Part shown: positions 50,772-58,814 of the stretch, one piece after another
Position numbering within the stretch: position 1 is the stretch's first letter
How the letters are laid out: each line of letters begins with the position of its first letter
The notes under the pieces: generated by a model
Database searches by the model: none
Told to the model about the DNA's origin: nothing
What the model saw: only the letters and a program-made list of their open reading frames with translations
DNA from: Nitrososphaerota archaeon
Lineage (GTDB): Archaea; Thermoproteota; Nitrososphaeria; Nitrososphaerales; Gagatemarchaeaceae
Assembly (NCBI GenBank): GCA_028867035.1
Contig: JAGWHB010000001.1
Span: forward strand, 62,001 to 126,000
DNA: 64,000 nucleotides
Reading direction: 5' to 3'
Translations under genes and position numbers: made by a program

Positions 50772-52778
50772 CTACTTCAGCTCCTTGACCTCGGACGAGC
50801 CGTGGACCGACTGGACCGTTATCACGTGGGCGCTTCTGTCGAAGACTGTGAGGATTGACGGAGTGATGACTATGTACTGGGAGGCCTCCCTCTGCTTCAT
50901 CTGCGAAAGGATCATCTTGAACATCGCCTCCCTGTTCTTCGGATCCATGTGGATGTCGAACTCGTCCATGGCCCTGAGAGGAGAGACTATCCTCGCCTGG
51001 AGCGAGAGGATGAAGGCCATCAGAGCCACCGACCTCTCTCCTCCGCTCTGGGTGTAAGGATCGAGGGTGGTGGGAGCTCCGCCGCGGAACCCGACGTACA
51101 GGTCGAGTCCTGCGTCCTCGATTACATCAGCTTGCTCGAACTTCACGAAGCCGCTCGCGTCGGCCGCCGAGAGGACCGCCTGGTATGCAGGGTCGACGGA
51201 CTCCATCAGGTCCTCCATGGCCTTTCTCCACACGTCCTTCCGATCCCCCAGCTCGGTCAGCATCGACTTCTTGTTCTCCTGGAGCTTGGCGAGCTTGACC
51301 TTCAGCTCCTCGATGTTCCCGGAATAGTCGTTGTAGATCTTCTCGGCGTCGTCCGGGACGTCCTGCATCTTCTGGACGTGGGCCGAGACGAGCTTCAGCT
51401 CCTCGGAGACCTCGTAGGGCTGCCTGGCGGTCTCCATTTTCGCCCCCGCCTTCTCGAGTTCCGGGGCCATTTTGTCGAGCTCTGACCTGTACTCCTTTGC
51501 GTTCCTCTCGAGGTCGTGCAGGTCGGACTCCGTGACCCTGATCCTGTACGTCAGGACCTCCGACTTTACCTTGAATGACACGTAGCTGTCCATGGTGCGC
51601 TTGATCAGATCCTCTGTCCTTGTGATCTCCGGCTGAAGCGAGGAGACCTCCCTGTCAAGCTCGGTCTTGCGGCGCTGGGCGTCCTCTTCTGCGGACGAGC
51701 TCTTCCGCGCGATGTAATCAGCGAGCTCCTTCAGCCGGTTCACGTTCTTGTCTGAGCCCCGGGCGAGGAGGTCGTCGATGGTGGTCGACAGCCCCGCAAG
51801 GTCTTCCTTGATGGAGCGGTAGGCGTTCTTCGCCGACTCGTCCTTCGCCTTTTCCGACTCTGCCCTTACAAGAGCGTAGTACAGCTTCCTAAGCTCCACC
51901 TGCTTGTCCAGCAGTGTCTGGTGAGTCTGGTCGGCGTCGGCTGAGACCTCGGCCTGCTGGGACTTCAGGTCCTCCAGGGCCCTGGTCTTGGCCATGATCT
52001 TCTCCTCAGCAGCCTGGAGGGACTTGCTCAGCTTGGCCTCCGTGCTCCAGAGTAGCTCCTTCGCCAGAAGGTCCCTGTGCTCCATGAGCCTCCTCTTCTC
52101 CTGGTAGCGGTCGTACACCTGCTTCCAATATTCGAGGGCCTGGTTGGCGTTGTCGATGAGCTGGAGGAGCGAGCTTTCCTCCCCGACGAGGCCGCTGAGC
52201 TCCTGCTCGGCCAGTATGATCCTCTGCCTGTATTCTGAAAAACCGACCGCTTCTTCTACCATCCTCAGCCTCTCCTGGGGCGTCACAGCGCCCAGCTCCT
52301 CGATCATGCCTTGATGCATTATGATGAGGAGGTTGTCCGGGTTGATGCCGAACTCCTTGAGGAGCCTGACGACTTCGCTCTTGTCTATCTCCTTGTAATC
52401 AGCCTCGAACCAGTAGGACCCGTCCCGCTTGAGGTACCTGCTCAGCATGAAGGTGTCTGACTTTGAGTAGGGGATGGGCCTCCTCCCCGCCTTGGCTGAG
52501 TTGTCGAAGACGAGAGAAACCCTCGCTATGTCCTTCCCCCTGCGGATGAGGTCGGAGAGCTTCCGGGACCGCTCGGTGTAGGCCTGGCCGAAGGCTACTG
52601 AGATGGCCAGGAGGACCGAAGACTTGCCGGCTCCGTTGGGGCCTATGATCAGGTTGAGCCCCTCGCGAAGCAGTATCCTGGCGTATTCGTAGCTCATGAA
52701 ATTCTCTAGGATTATTTCCTTTACCGTGGTGGAATGAGAGGGCCTCTCTTGCGAGACCTCTCTTACGCTGCTTGACAA
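50772..52778 (-). CDS. Compact Smc5/6-like SMC ATPase
   Basis: A 668-residue SMC-family ATPase. Walker A GPNGAGKSS (46-54), ABC signature SGGERSV (578-584), Walker B SPLRAMDEFDIHMDP (599-613). The signature-to-Walker-B segment and the following SQYIVITPSIL are much closer to eukaryotic Smc5/Smc6 than to classical SMC or Rad50. Coiled-coil arms (about 185-560) are short, and no SMC hinge or CxxC zinc hook is evident. TTG start just downstream of a TATA box (CTAAAAGC, near 52809). First gene of a three-gene operon with kleisin and KITE proteins. Confidence 0.85.
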   Translation of the reverse strand: MSSSVREVSQERPSHSTTVKEIILENFMSYEYARILLREGLNLIIGPNGAGKSSVLLAISVAFGQAYTERSRKLSDLIRRGKDIARVSLVFDNSAKAGRRPIPYSKSDTFMLSRYLKRDGSYWFEADYKEIDKSEVVRLLKEFGINPDNLLIIMHQGMIEELGAVTPQERLRMVEEAVGFSEYRQRIILAEQELSGLVGEESSLLQLIDNANQALEYWKQVYDRYQEKRRLMEHRDLLAKELLWSTEAKLSKSLQAAEEKIMAKTRALEDLKSQQAEVSADADQTHQTLLDKQVELRKLYYALVRAESEKAKDESAKNAYRSIKEDLAGLSTTIDDLLARGSDKNVNRLKELADYIARKSSSAEEDAQRRKTELDREVSSLQPEITRTEDLIKRTMDSYVSFKVKSEVLTYRIRVTESDLHDLERNAKEYRSELDKMAPELEKAGAKMETARQPYEVSEELKLVSAHVQKMQDVPDDAEKIYNDYSGNIEELKVKLAKLQENKKSMLTELGDRKDVWRKAMEDLMESVDPAYQAVLSAADASGFVKFEQADVIEDAGLDLYVGFRGGAPTTLDPYTQSGGERSVALMAFILSLQARIVSPLRAMDEFDIHMDPKNREAMFKMILSQMKQREASQYIVITPSILTVFDRSAHVITVQSVHGSSEVKELK

Positions 52779-52884
52779 GCTTCGAAACCGCGCTGTCCCC
52801 AGACGCTTTTAGACATTGCTGACTCGGAGGCCGGAAAACACTTTCGCCGACCTCTCTCTCACTACTCCTTAAATCGGTGGAAGG

Positions 52885-55743
52885 GTGTCAGAGTATCGGT
52901 TGCCCGCCGAAGCCGCCTTCGAATCACTCGCACCTGCCGTCAGAAGTTTTCTAGCTGAGACGGGGATAACGGAGCCCACCCCGCCGCAGGTCAGGGCTTG
53001 GCCCCTGATCGCAGGTAGGAAGGATGTGCTCGTCGTGGCCCCGACAGGCTCGGGCAAGACAGAGGCAGCCCTGCTCCCACTTTTGAGCAGGCTGGTGTCG
53101 GAGGGGCACGGGGATGGAGTCTCCTTGCTGTACATAACTCCCATGCGGGCTCTGAACAGGGACATGTTCAGGAGGCTGCAGACGTGGTGCGGCAGGCTCG
53201 GGCTCACGGTCGACGTCAGGCACGGGGACACCCCTCAGTCGCAGCGGGCCCGCCAGTCCGCCCACCCCCCCGACGTGATGGTGACTACCCCTGAGACGCT
53301 GCAGGCGGTCCTTCCCGGGAGGCGGATGAGGGAGAACCTCTCACACCTGAAGGCGGTGGTAGTCGACGAGCTCCACAGCCTGGTTGAGAGCAAGAGGGGG
53401 GTGCAGCTGTGCGTGGGGCTGCAGAGGCTCAGGAAGGTCGCCCCGGACTTCCAGATGGTCGCGCTGTCGGCGACGGTCGGGACGCCGGAGGTCGCGGCGA
53501 GGTTCCTGTTCGGCGAAGGAGAGAGGACAGTCGTGAGGGCCGAAGCTCCGAAGGAGTTCACCTACGCCATCGAATATCCGGTGCCGGACCCGTCGAGCCA
53601 GACGGCAGCCAAGGAGACCTATTCCGCCCCGGACCTGGCGGCAAGGCTCTCCAGGATGAATTCGCTCATCGAAAGCCACACATCCACACTGATCTTTGTC
53701 AACAGCAGGACGGTCGCCGAGATGCTAGGCGAGAAGCTCGCCAGGCTCAGGAAGGACGTGGGGGTGCACCACGGCTCCCTGCCCAGGGAGGAGAGGGAGC
53801 GGGTCGAGCAGGCGTTCAAGGCTGGGACGCTGAAGGCCCTGGTGTGCACGAGCACCCTCGAACTGGGGATCGACATAGGGTCCGTGGACCTGGTGGTGCA
53901 ATACATGTCCCCCAGGCAGGTGACGAGCCTTGTCCAGCGCGTAGGGAGGAGCGGGCACAAGCTAGGGAGGGTATCGAAGGGGGTCCTAGTGACAGTCTCG
54001 GCCGACGACATACTGGAGTCGTCTGCGAGCATACTCTCGGCGGCCCGGGGGAAGATCGAGCCGACCCGGCCCTACTCCAATTCCCTCGATGTTCTGGCCC
54101 ATCAGATCGCCGGCTATCTCATGGACTTCGAGACCATGGATTCTGACAGGATGCTGGTGGAGCTTAGGAAGGCGGCGCCGTTCGCAACCTTGTCCGAAGA
54201 CGCTTTCCTCCGGACGGCCAGCTATCTCGCGGAGCTGAGGAAGCTCAGGTTCGATGGGAAGGTCCTGTATAGGACGAGGCTGACGAGAGAGTATTACTAC
54301 GAGAATCTGTCCATGATCCCTGACGAGACCAGATACCTGGTGGTGGATGTCTCCTCGAACCAGACGGTTGGAATACTTGGAGAGGAGTTCGTGCTCCTCA
54401 GGGCCAAGGTGGGGGTCCATTTCATCATCAAGGGACGGGTGTGGCAGGTGGAGCAGATAGCGGAGGACAGGAAGATCTACGTCACGCCTGTCGAGGACCC
54501 GCTCGCTGCAGTACCTGGATGGGACGGAGAGATGCTCCCCATCCCCTATGACCTTGCTGCAGAGACCGGGCGTCTAAGGAGGGAGATTTCAGAAGCGCTC
54601 GATTCAGGGAACGAGGCGGTGCGGGAGGTCGAGAAGCGCATCCCAGGGGACGCCGCGGCCAGGGCCCTGGTGGTGGACCAGATAGCCGAGCACAAGAAGA
54701 TGGGAGCTCCCGTCCCCTCCGACAGACTCGTCCTATTCGAGGGATTTGGCAAGTACCTGGTCGTGCACCTCTGCTTCGGGGAGTCGGTGAACAGGACATT
54801 TGCCTATGTGTTCGAGGAGATCCTTTCCAGGCGCGGGCTTGTCAGGGTCTGGTGGCTCGACGGATACAGGCTGCTCATCGAGCTTACGACTGACACCGAG
54901 GAGCTCGACCTTAGGGCGATCTCCAGGGAGCTGATGGGGCTGACACCCGAGGAGCTTGAGAGGACGTATGCGGTTGCGGCCCAGAGGAACTTTCCCTTCC
55001 CCGCCCGGGTGAAGTTCGTCGCCGAGAGGTTCGGAGCGCTGAAGCGAGGAAAGCTCATCGCACACCCGAATCTGTGCTCACTCCCTACGAGGTTCGAGAA
55101 GACGCCGATCTTCGAGGAGGCGCTGCAGGAGACAGGGAGAGACCTCATCGACATCAGCCGGGGGAAGCAGATACTCGTGGCCGTGGCCCGGGGGGAGATC
55201 GCTGTGGAGACGTTCCAGTCGGGCGACAGGCCGACTCCGATTGCCTACAACCTCCTCTACAGGTACCTGGAGGTGCCCGAAGCGGTCGCGCCCGACTCGC
55301 TGGGGAAGACGTCTTACCAGAGGATGAAGGCGAGCATATTCGGGACGGAGGTCAGCCTGTTGTGCGTGAAATGCGGCTCCGACCAGGGGCAGACAACCGT
55401 CGGCGACCTCCCCGAGGAGCCCAGGTGCAGGTCATGCGGCTCTGGGCTTCTTGTACCCTGCTACTGGGGGACCGCGAAGCTCTCGGATTTGGTCAGAAAG
55501 CGGGAGGAGAAAACCCCCCTCACCGAGGAAGAGCGTTCGGAGCTTGCGAGGGCGAGGAGGGGGGCCGACCTGGTGCTGTCCTATGGGAGGAAGGCGGTAG
55601 TGGCGCAGACGGTGTATGGGATAGGGCCCCAGACGGCGTCGAGGATACTGGCTGAGATGCACGACGACGAAGAGGCGTTCTACAGGGACCTCCTCGAGGC
55701 CAAGATCCGCTTTGTGACCACAAGGCAGTTCTGGGGCAACTGA
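52885..55743 (+). CDS. lhr: Lhr-type superfamily 2 helicase (copy 2)
   Basis: A 952-residue paralogue of copy 1: TPPQVRAWPLI (Q motif), APTGSGKTE, DELH box, SATVGTPE, FVNSRTVAEML, QRVGRSGHKLG, Lhr core, a zinc ribbon CVKCG...CRSCG near 825-850, and a C-terminal helix-hairpin-helix-like VYGIGPQTASRIL absent from copy 1. Starts at GTG. Divergent from the SMC operon. The following two genes lie on the same strand and probably act with it. Confidence 0.92.
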   Translation: MSEYRLPAEAAFESLAPAVRSFLAETGITEPTPPQVRAWPLIAGRKDVLVVAPTGSGKTEAALLPLLSRLVSEGHGDGVSLLYITPMRALNRDMFRRLQTWCGRLGLTVDVRHGDTPQSQRARQSAHPPDVMVTTPETLQAVLPGRRMRENLSHLKAVVVDELHSLVESKRGVQLCVGLQRLRKVAPDFQMVALSATVGTPEVAARFLFGEGERTVVRAEAPKEFTYAIEYPVPDPSSQTAAKETYSAPDLAARLSRMNSLIESHTSTLIFVNSRTVAEMLGEKLARLRKDVGVHHGSLPREERERVEQAFKAGTLKALVCTSTLELGIDIGSVDLVVQYMSPRQVTSLVQRVGRSGHKLGRVSKGVLVTVSADDILESSASILSAARGKIEPTRPYSNSLDVLAHQIAGYLMDFETMDSDRMLVELRKAAPFATLSEDAFLRTASYLAELRKLRFDGKVLYRTRLTREYYYENLSMIPDETRYLVVDVSSNQTVGILGEEFVLLRAKVGVHFIIKGRVWQVEQIAEDRKIYVTPVEDPLAAVPGWDGEMLPIPYDLAAETGRLRREISEALDSGNEAVREVEKRIPGDAAARALVVDQIAEHKKMGAPVPSDRLVLFEGFGKYLVVHLCFGESVNRTFAYVFEEILSRRGLVRVWWLDGYRLLIELTTDTEELDLRAISRELMGLTPEELERTYAVAAQRNFPFPARVKFVAERFGALKRGKLIAHPNLCSLPTRFEKTPIFEEALQETGRDLIDISRGKQILVAVARGEIAVETFQSGDRPTPIAYNLLYRYLEVPEAVAPDSLGKTSYQRMKASIFGTEVSLLCVKCGSDQGQTTVGDLPEEPRCRSCGSGLLVPCYWGTAKLSDLVRKREEKTPLTEEERSELARARRGADLVLSYGRKAVVAQTVYGIGPQTASRILAEMHDDEEAFYRDLLEAKIRFVTTRQFWGN

Positions 55744-55778
55744 AAGTCAATAAACAGGAGACCTCGGGGCGAACCAGG

Positions 55779-56462
55779 TTGGTATTAGCGGGAAAGGTAT
55801 TCCTTGTCAGGGAAAACTACGAAATAGACACGCTCGCCGAGAAGCTGAAGGCGTTCAAGGTAGAGACCGAAACCAGCGTGGAAGACAAAGAGTTCAAGCT
55901 GGTGTCGGAAATCACGGACCTCAGCGTGGGCAAGGGGACCCTGGAGGGGAAGTTCTCCTTCGATTCCGTGTTCGTCGTCCCCCACCGAGGGGAGCCCGTC
56001 CCTGTCCCGAGGACCTACGAAGCCCCGTTCTCGTTCAACATGTACAAGGAGAGGATGTTCCTGACCGTCTACGACAAGAAGAACAGGGCGAACAACATCG
56101 CCAACGAGATGAGCAAGGCTGTCTTCATGAGCCTCGGCCAGGTGGTGGAAGCGAGGATAGACCCCGAGACTCTGAGGAAGTTCCACGAAGCGAACTTCGA
56201 GGACACGAAGGTGATATTCTACTCGGACGTGGACCTCCCCAACATAAGCAAGCTTTCGCTGTACGGGGCCGAGCTGGGGAACACCAGCCTTTACAGCGAC
56301 TACCTGACTCATGGCAAGCTGTGGTACATCGTGTTCAAGAGCAAGGCCTACGGGTACGTCTTCGGGCTCACGAGGAACTGCATACTGACAGGGTTCAGCA
56401 GGATGGAGCTGTCGGAGTTCAAGAGCTACCTTGACAGCCAGGTCCTCCCGTTGATCGCATAG
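55779..56462 (+). CDS. Conserved-looking hypothetical protein between Lhr and phosphoesterase
   Basis: A 227-residue protein, not recognised. Beta-rich N-terminal half (KVFLVRENYEIDTL, KFSFDSVFVVPHRGEPVPV) and a mixed C-terminal half (MYKERMFLTVYDKKNRANNIANEMSKAVF, KLWYIVFKSKAYGYVFGLTRNCILTGF). No membrane segments or Cys pairs. TTG start; two bases separate it from the phosphoesterase, so the two are co-expressed with the Lhr helicase. A nucleic-acid-binding adaptor is plausible but unproven. Confidence 0.6.
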   Translation: MVLAGKVFLVRENYEIDTLAEKLKAFKVETETSVEDKEFKLVSEITDLSVGKGTLEGKFSFDSVFVVPHRGEPVPVPRTYEAPFSFNMYKERMFLTVYDKKNRANNIANEMSKAVFMSLGQVVEARIDPETLRKFHEANFEDTKVIFYSDVDLPNISKLSLYGAELGNTSLYSDYLTHGKLWYIVFKSKAYGYVFGLTRNCILTGFSRMELSEFKSYLDSQVLPLIA

Positions 56463-56463
56463 C

Positions 56464-57222
56464 TTGCTGAAGATAGTGCCAGGGGACGCGGCTCTAGTAT
56501 TCTCGGACCCCGGGTCGAGCACCCTTCTGATTTCAGACCTGCATCTGGGGCTGGAGAAGGAGTTGGCGAAGAAGGGGTTCCGCCTGCCCGCCTACTCGGT
56601 CAGGATGGTGGAGAGGGTGAAGAGGATCGCTGAAAGGTACGGGACCAAGAGATTGGCCGTGCTGGGGGACGTCAAACACACGGTGGGGAAGGTCGAGGAC
56701 ATAGACTGGGGGGTGGTCCCTTGGTTCTTCGACACGATGCTTGACCTCTTCGAGGCCGTGGAAGTGGTCCCCGGAAACCATGACGGGAATATCAAGACAG
56801 TCCTCCCGCCCCGGGTCACGCTTCATCCTTCTCAGGGGGCAGTCCTCGGGAAGGGGAGGACGAGGATCGGCGTAGCCCATGGACATGCCTGGCCCTCGGA
56901 GGAGGCGATAAAGACCCGAAATCTGGTCATAGGCCATTCTCACTTCACCTATGAAATGCGCGACCCGCTGGGAACCAGGACCAGAGAGTCCGTGTGGGTC
57001 ACGGCGGGATACGACGTAGCGGAGCTTATGGAGGGCGCGGGCTACTCTTCGAAGGCAAAGGGGAAGGGGAAGCTCACAGTGATGCCGCCCTTCAACAGGT
57101 TGGTGGGAGGCCAGCCGATCAATAGGAGCAGGTCCTTTCAGTTCGGGCCGGTGCTCTCGTCAAGGTCCGTCAGCCTGGACGAGGCCGACATCTTCCTGAC
57201 GGACGGGACCAGGGTCACCTAG
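56464..57222 (+). CDS. Metallophosphoesterase associated with Lhr
   Basis: A 252-residue calcineurin-like phosphoesterase: DLHLG (Asp and His metal ligands, about 23-27), VLGDVKHTVG, PGNHDG (catalytic Asn-His), AHGHAWP and GHSHFTYE. This set matches the archaeal SbcD-related group often encoded beside Lhr-type helicases. It probably acts on nucleic acid ends or 2',3'-cyclic phosphates. Starts at TTG 56464; its 3' end overlaps the thioredoxin gene by 8 bp. Confidence 0.88.
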   Translation: MLKIVPGDAALVFSDPGSSTLLISDLHLGLEKELAKKGFRLPAYSVRMVERVKRIAERYGTKRLAVLGDVKHTVGKVEDIDWGVVPWFFDTMLDLFEAVEVVPGNHDGNIKTVLPPRVTLHPSQGAVLGKGRTRIGVAHGHAWPSEEAIKTRNLVIGHSHFTYEMRDPLGTRTRESVWVTAGYDVAELMEGAGYSSKAKGKGKLTVMPPFNRLVGGQPINRSRSFQFGPVLSSRSVSLDEADIFLTDGTRVT

Positions 57223-57574
57223 CAGGCTCGATGGCGCCCTTGATGAGGCGCTCGAGGGAAGCTTCGCCGACGGCGCCTATGACCGCGTCCATGGGCTGGC
57301 CGTTCTTGAAGATCATGAAGGTAGGGATAGAAAAGACCTGGTAGCGGGAGGATATGTCCATCTCTTCGTCGACGTTGACCTTCCCGAAGAGGACCTTGTC
57401 GGCATACTTCGCAGCCAGCTTTTCGACGACAGGGTCCATTATCCTGCACGGGCCGCACCAGACCGCCCAGAAGTCGACGAACATGAGCTTGTCCCCAGAG
57501 GCAAGTCGGTCGAAATTGGCTCCAGTCAGCTTCACCGTAGAGTCTTGATGGCTGGATGCTCCGGAAGTCTCCAT
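57215..57574 (-). CDS. trxA: Thioredoxin
   Basis: A 119-residue thioredoxin with the redox motif WAVWCGPCRIM (Cys 39 and 42 approx.), a KVNVDEEMDISSRY strand-helix and cis-Pro motif IPTFMIFKNG. It carries a 15-residue polar N-terminal extension before the fold begins. Starts at ATG 57574. Convergent with the phosphoesterase. Confidence 0.95.
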   Translation of the reverse strand: METSGASSHQDSTVKLTGANFDRLASGDKLMFVDFWAVWCGPCRIMDPVVEKLAAKYADKVLFGKVNVDEEMDISSRYQVFSIPTFMIFKNGQPMDAVIGAVGEASLERLIKGAIEPAR

Positions 57575-57640
57575 CTTTGTTTCAATCCCGCAGGACTGCG
57601 ATGCGTATTTAAAATTGGAGGCTCGTCAGAATAGTTTGAC

Positions 57641-58198
57641 ATGGGTCCCGACATGGTCGCGAGGATCTCGAAGAACCTCACCCCCCAGGAGCCGCAGCCC
57701 AAGGGCCCACGGTTCGCCGCCGTCTCCATCATAATCAGGGACAGGCGGTTCCCGAGCATCCTGCTGATCAAGAGAGCCGAGCGTTCGGGGGACCCTTGGT
57801 CCGGTCAGATCGCATTCCCGGGCGGGAAGATGCAGCCGGAGGACAGGACAGCGAGAGACACGGCTGTCCGCGAGACCATGGAGGAGGTAGGGTTCGACCT
57901 GGGAGGAGCCGCTGAGTTTTTGGGGTACGCGAGCGTGACGACCACCCATACTGGGACCATGGACGTGGTTCCTTTGGTTTTCATACTCAAGGAGGGGGTC
58001 GAAATAAAACCGAATGGAGAAGTGGCTTCCTATCGGTGGGTCGACCTTGGGGACCTCCTGGCTCCTGAAACACAGTCCACCCACAAGCTCAGTTATCAGG
58101 GAAGGGACGTCGAGCTGCCCGCCTATGCGGTGGGGGACTACGTCGTCTGGGGCCTGACACATGGGATCCTCAGCAAGCTCCTCGCCGCTCCGGGGTGA
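57641..58198 (+). CDS. Nudix hydrolase, CoA pyrophosphatase-like
   Basis: A 185-residue Nudix protein. Nudix box GGKMQPEDRTARDTAVRETMEEVGF (given here split: GGKMQPEDRTA / RDTAVRETMEEVGF) fits GX5EX7REUXEEXGU. SGQIAFPGGK before the box and the LLIKRAERSGDPWSG context resemble NudL/CoAse enzymes that cleave CoA to phosphopantetheine and 3',5'-ADP. Starts at ATG 57641. Confidence 0.85.
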   Translation: MGPDMVARISKNLTPQEPQPKGPRFAAVSIIIRDRRFPSILLIKRAERSGDPWSGQIAFPGGKMQPEDRTARDTAVRETMEEVGFDLGGAAEFLGYASVTTTHTGTMDVVPLVFILKEGVEIKPNGEVASYRWVDLGDLLAPETQSTHKLSYQGRDVELPAYAVGDYVVWGLTHGILSKLLAAPG

Positions 58199-58226
58199 CC
58201 GAACCAAGCGGACTCTGGGAAATGGC

Positions 58227-58670
58227 CTAGTCTTCTACAAACTTACGGATGGCCTTCAGGGTGTCAGGGTTCTCCCGCAGATACTCGGCCAGCCTCTGAA
58301 GCCTGCGGAGAGTGCTAGGATGCACGTGGTGCTCTATGCCCTCCGTGTCTACGTAAGCCGTCTGGTCGTCCACTCCAAGCAAAGAGATGAGCCCGGAGAT
58401 CACCTGATGTCTTTTGATCACGGACCTGGCAACCTTCTCCCCTGATTGTGTCAGCCTCATCCCCCGATACCTCTCGTGTTCGAGGTATCCCTTCCGGGCA
58501 AGGTTGACCACCATGCTTGAGACCGTAGGAGGCTTGACCCCAAGCCTCTCTGAGACGTCTGCTGCGCTCACATAGCCCTTCTCCTCGTTTAGGTTGTAAA
58601 TCGCCTCCAGGTAGTCCTCGAGGCGTGAGATATCCCGTTTAGGCTGAACCAGCCGGGAGAGGCCGCTCAT
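58227..58670 (-). CDS. mntR: MntR/DtxR-family metal-dependent repressor
   Basis: A 147-residue regulator. Winged helix (14-75: SRLEDYLEAIYNLNEEKGYVSAADVSERLGVKPPTVSSMV in parts) and a dimerisation/metal domain with HQVISGLISLLGVD and EGIEHHVHPSTLRRL, where His and Glu are the usual ligands. Two-domain length fits MntR. It is divergent from an NRAMP transporter whose promoter holds a palindrome, so it very likely represses Mn2+ uptake. Confidence 0.88.
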   Translation of the reverse strand: MSGLSRLVQPKRDISRLEDYLEAIYNLNEEKGYVSAADVSERLGVKPPTVSSMVVNLARKGYLEHERYRGMRLTQSGEKVARSVIKRHQVISGLISLLGVDDQTAYVDTEGIEHHVHPSTLRRLQRLAEYLRENPDTLKAIRKFVED

Positions 58671-58765
58671 GCAGGCAACGCCGGCATTCCAAGTTCAAAA
58701 ACTTTTGCGAGGGAGGCGAGGTCAGTATTAGATGGCCAGAGGATTCCTAGACGCCAGGAAATATG

Positions 58766-58790
58766 TTAGATACATCTAACTTATATATCA
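58766..58790 (+). promoter_or_regulatory. MntR-type operator and TATA box of the NRAMP gene
   Basis: GTTAGAT-AC-ATCTAAC (58766-58781), perfect 7-bp arms, directly abuts TTATATATC (58782-58790). The ATG at 58815 is about 28 bp past the TATA centre, so the transcript is leaderless and a repressor on the palindrome would cover the BRE/TFB site. Confidence 0.75.
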
Positions 58791-58814
58791 AACGCGAAGT
58801 CCCACGACGTTAAC

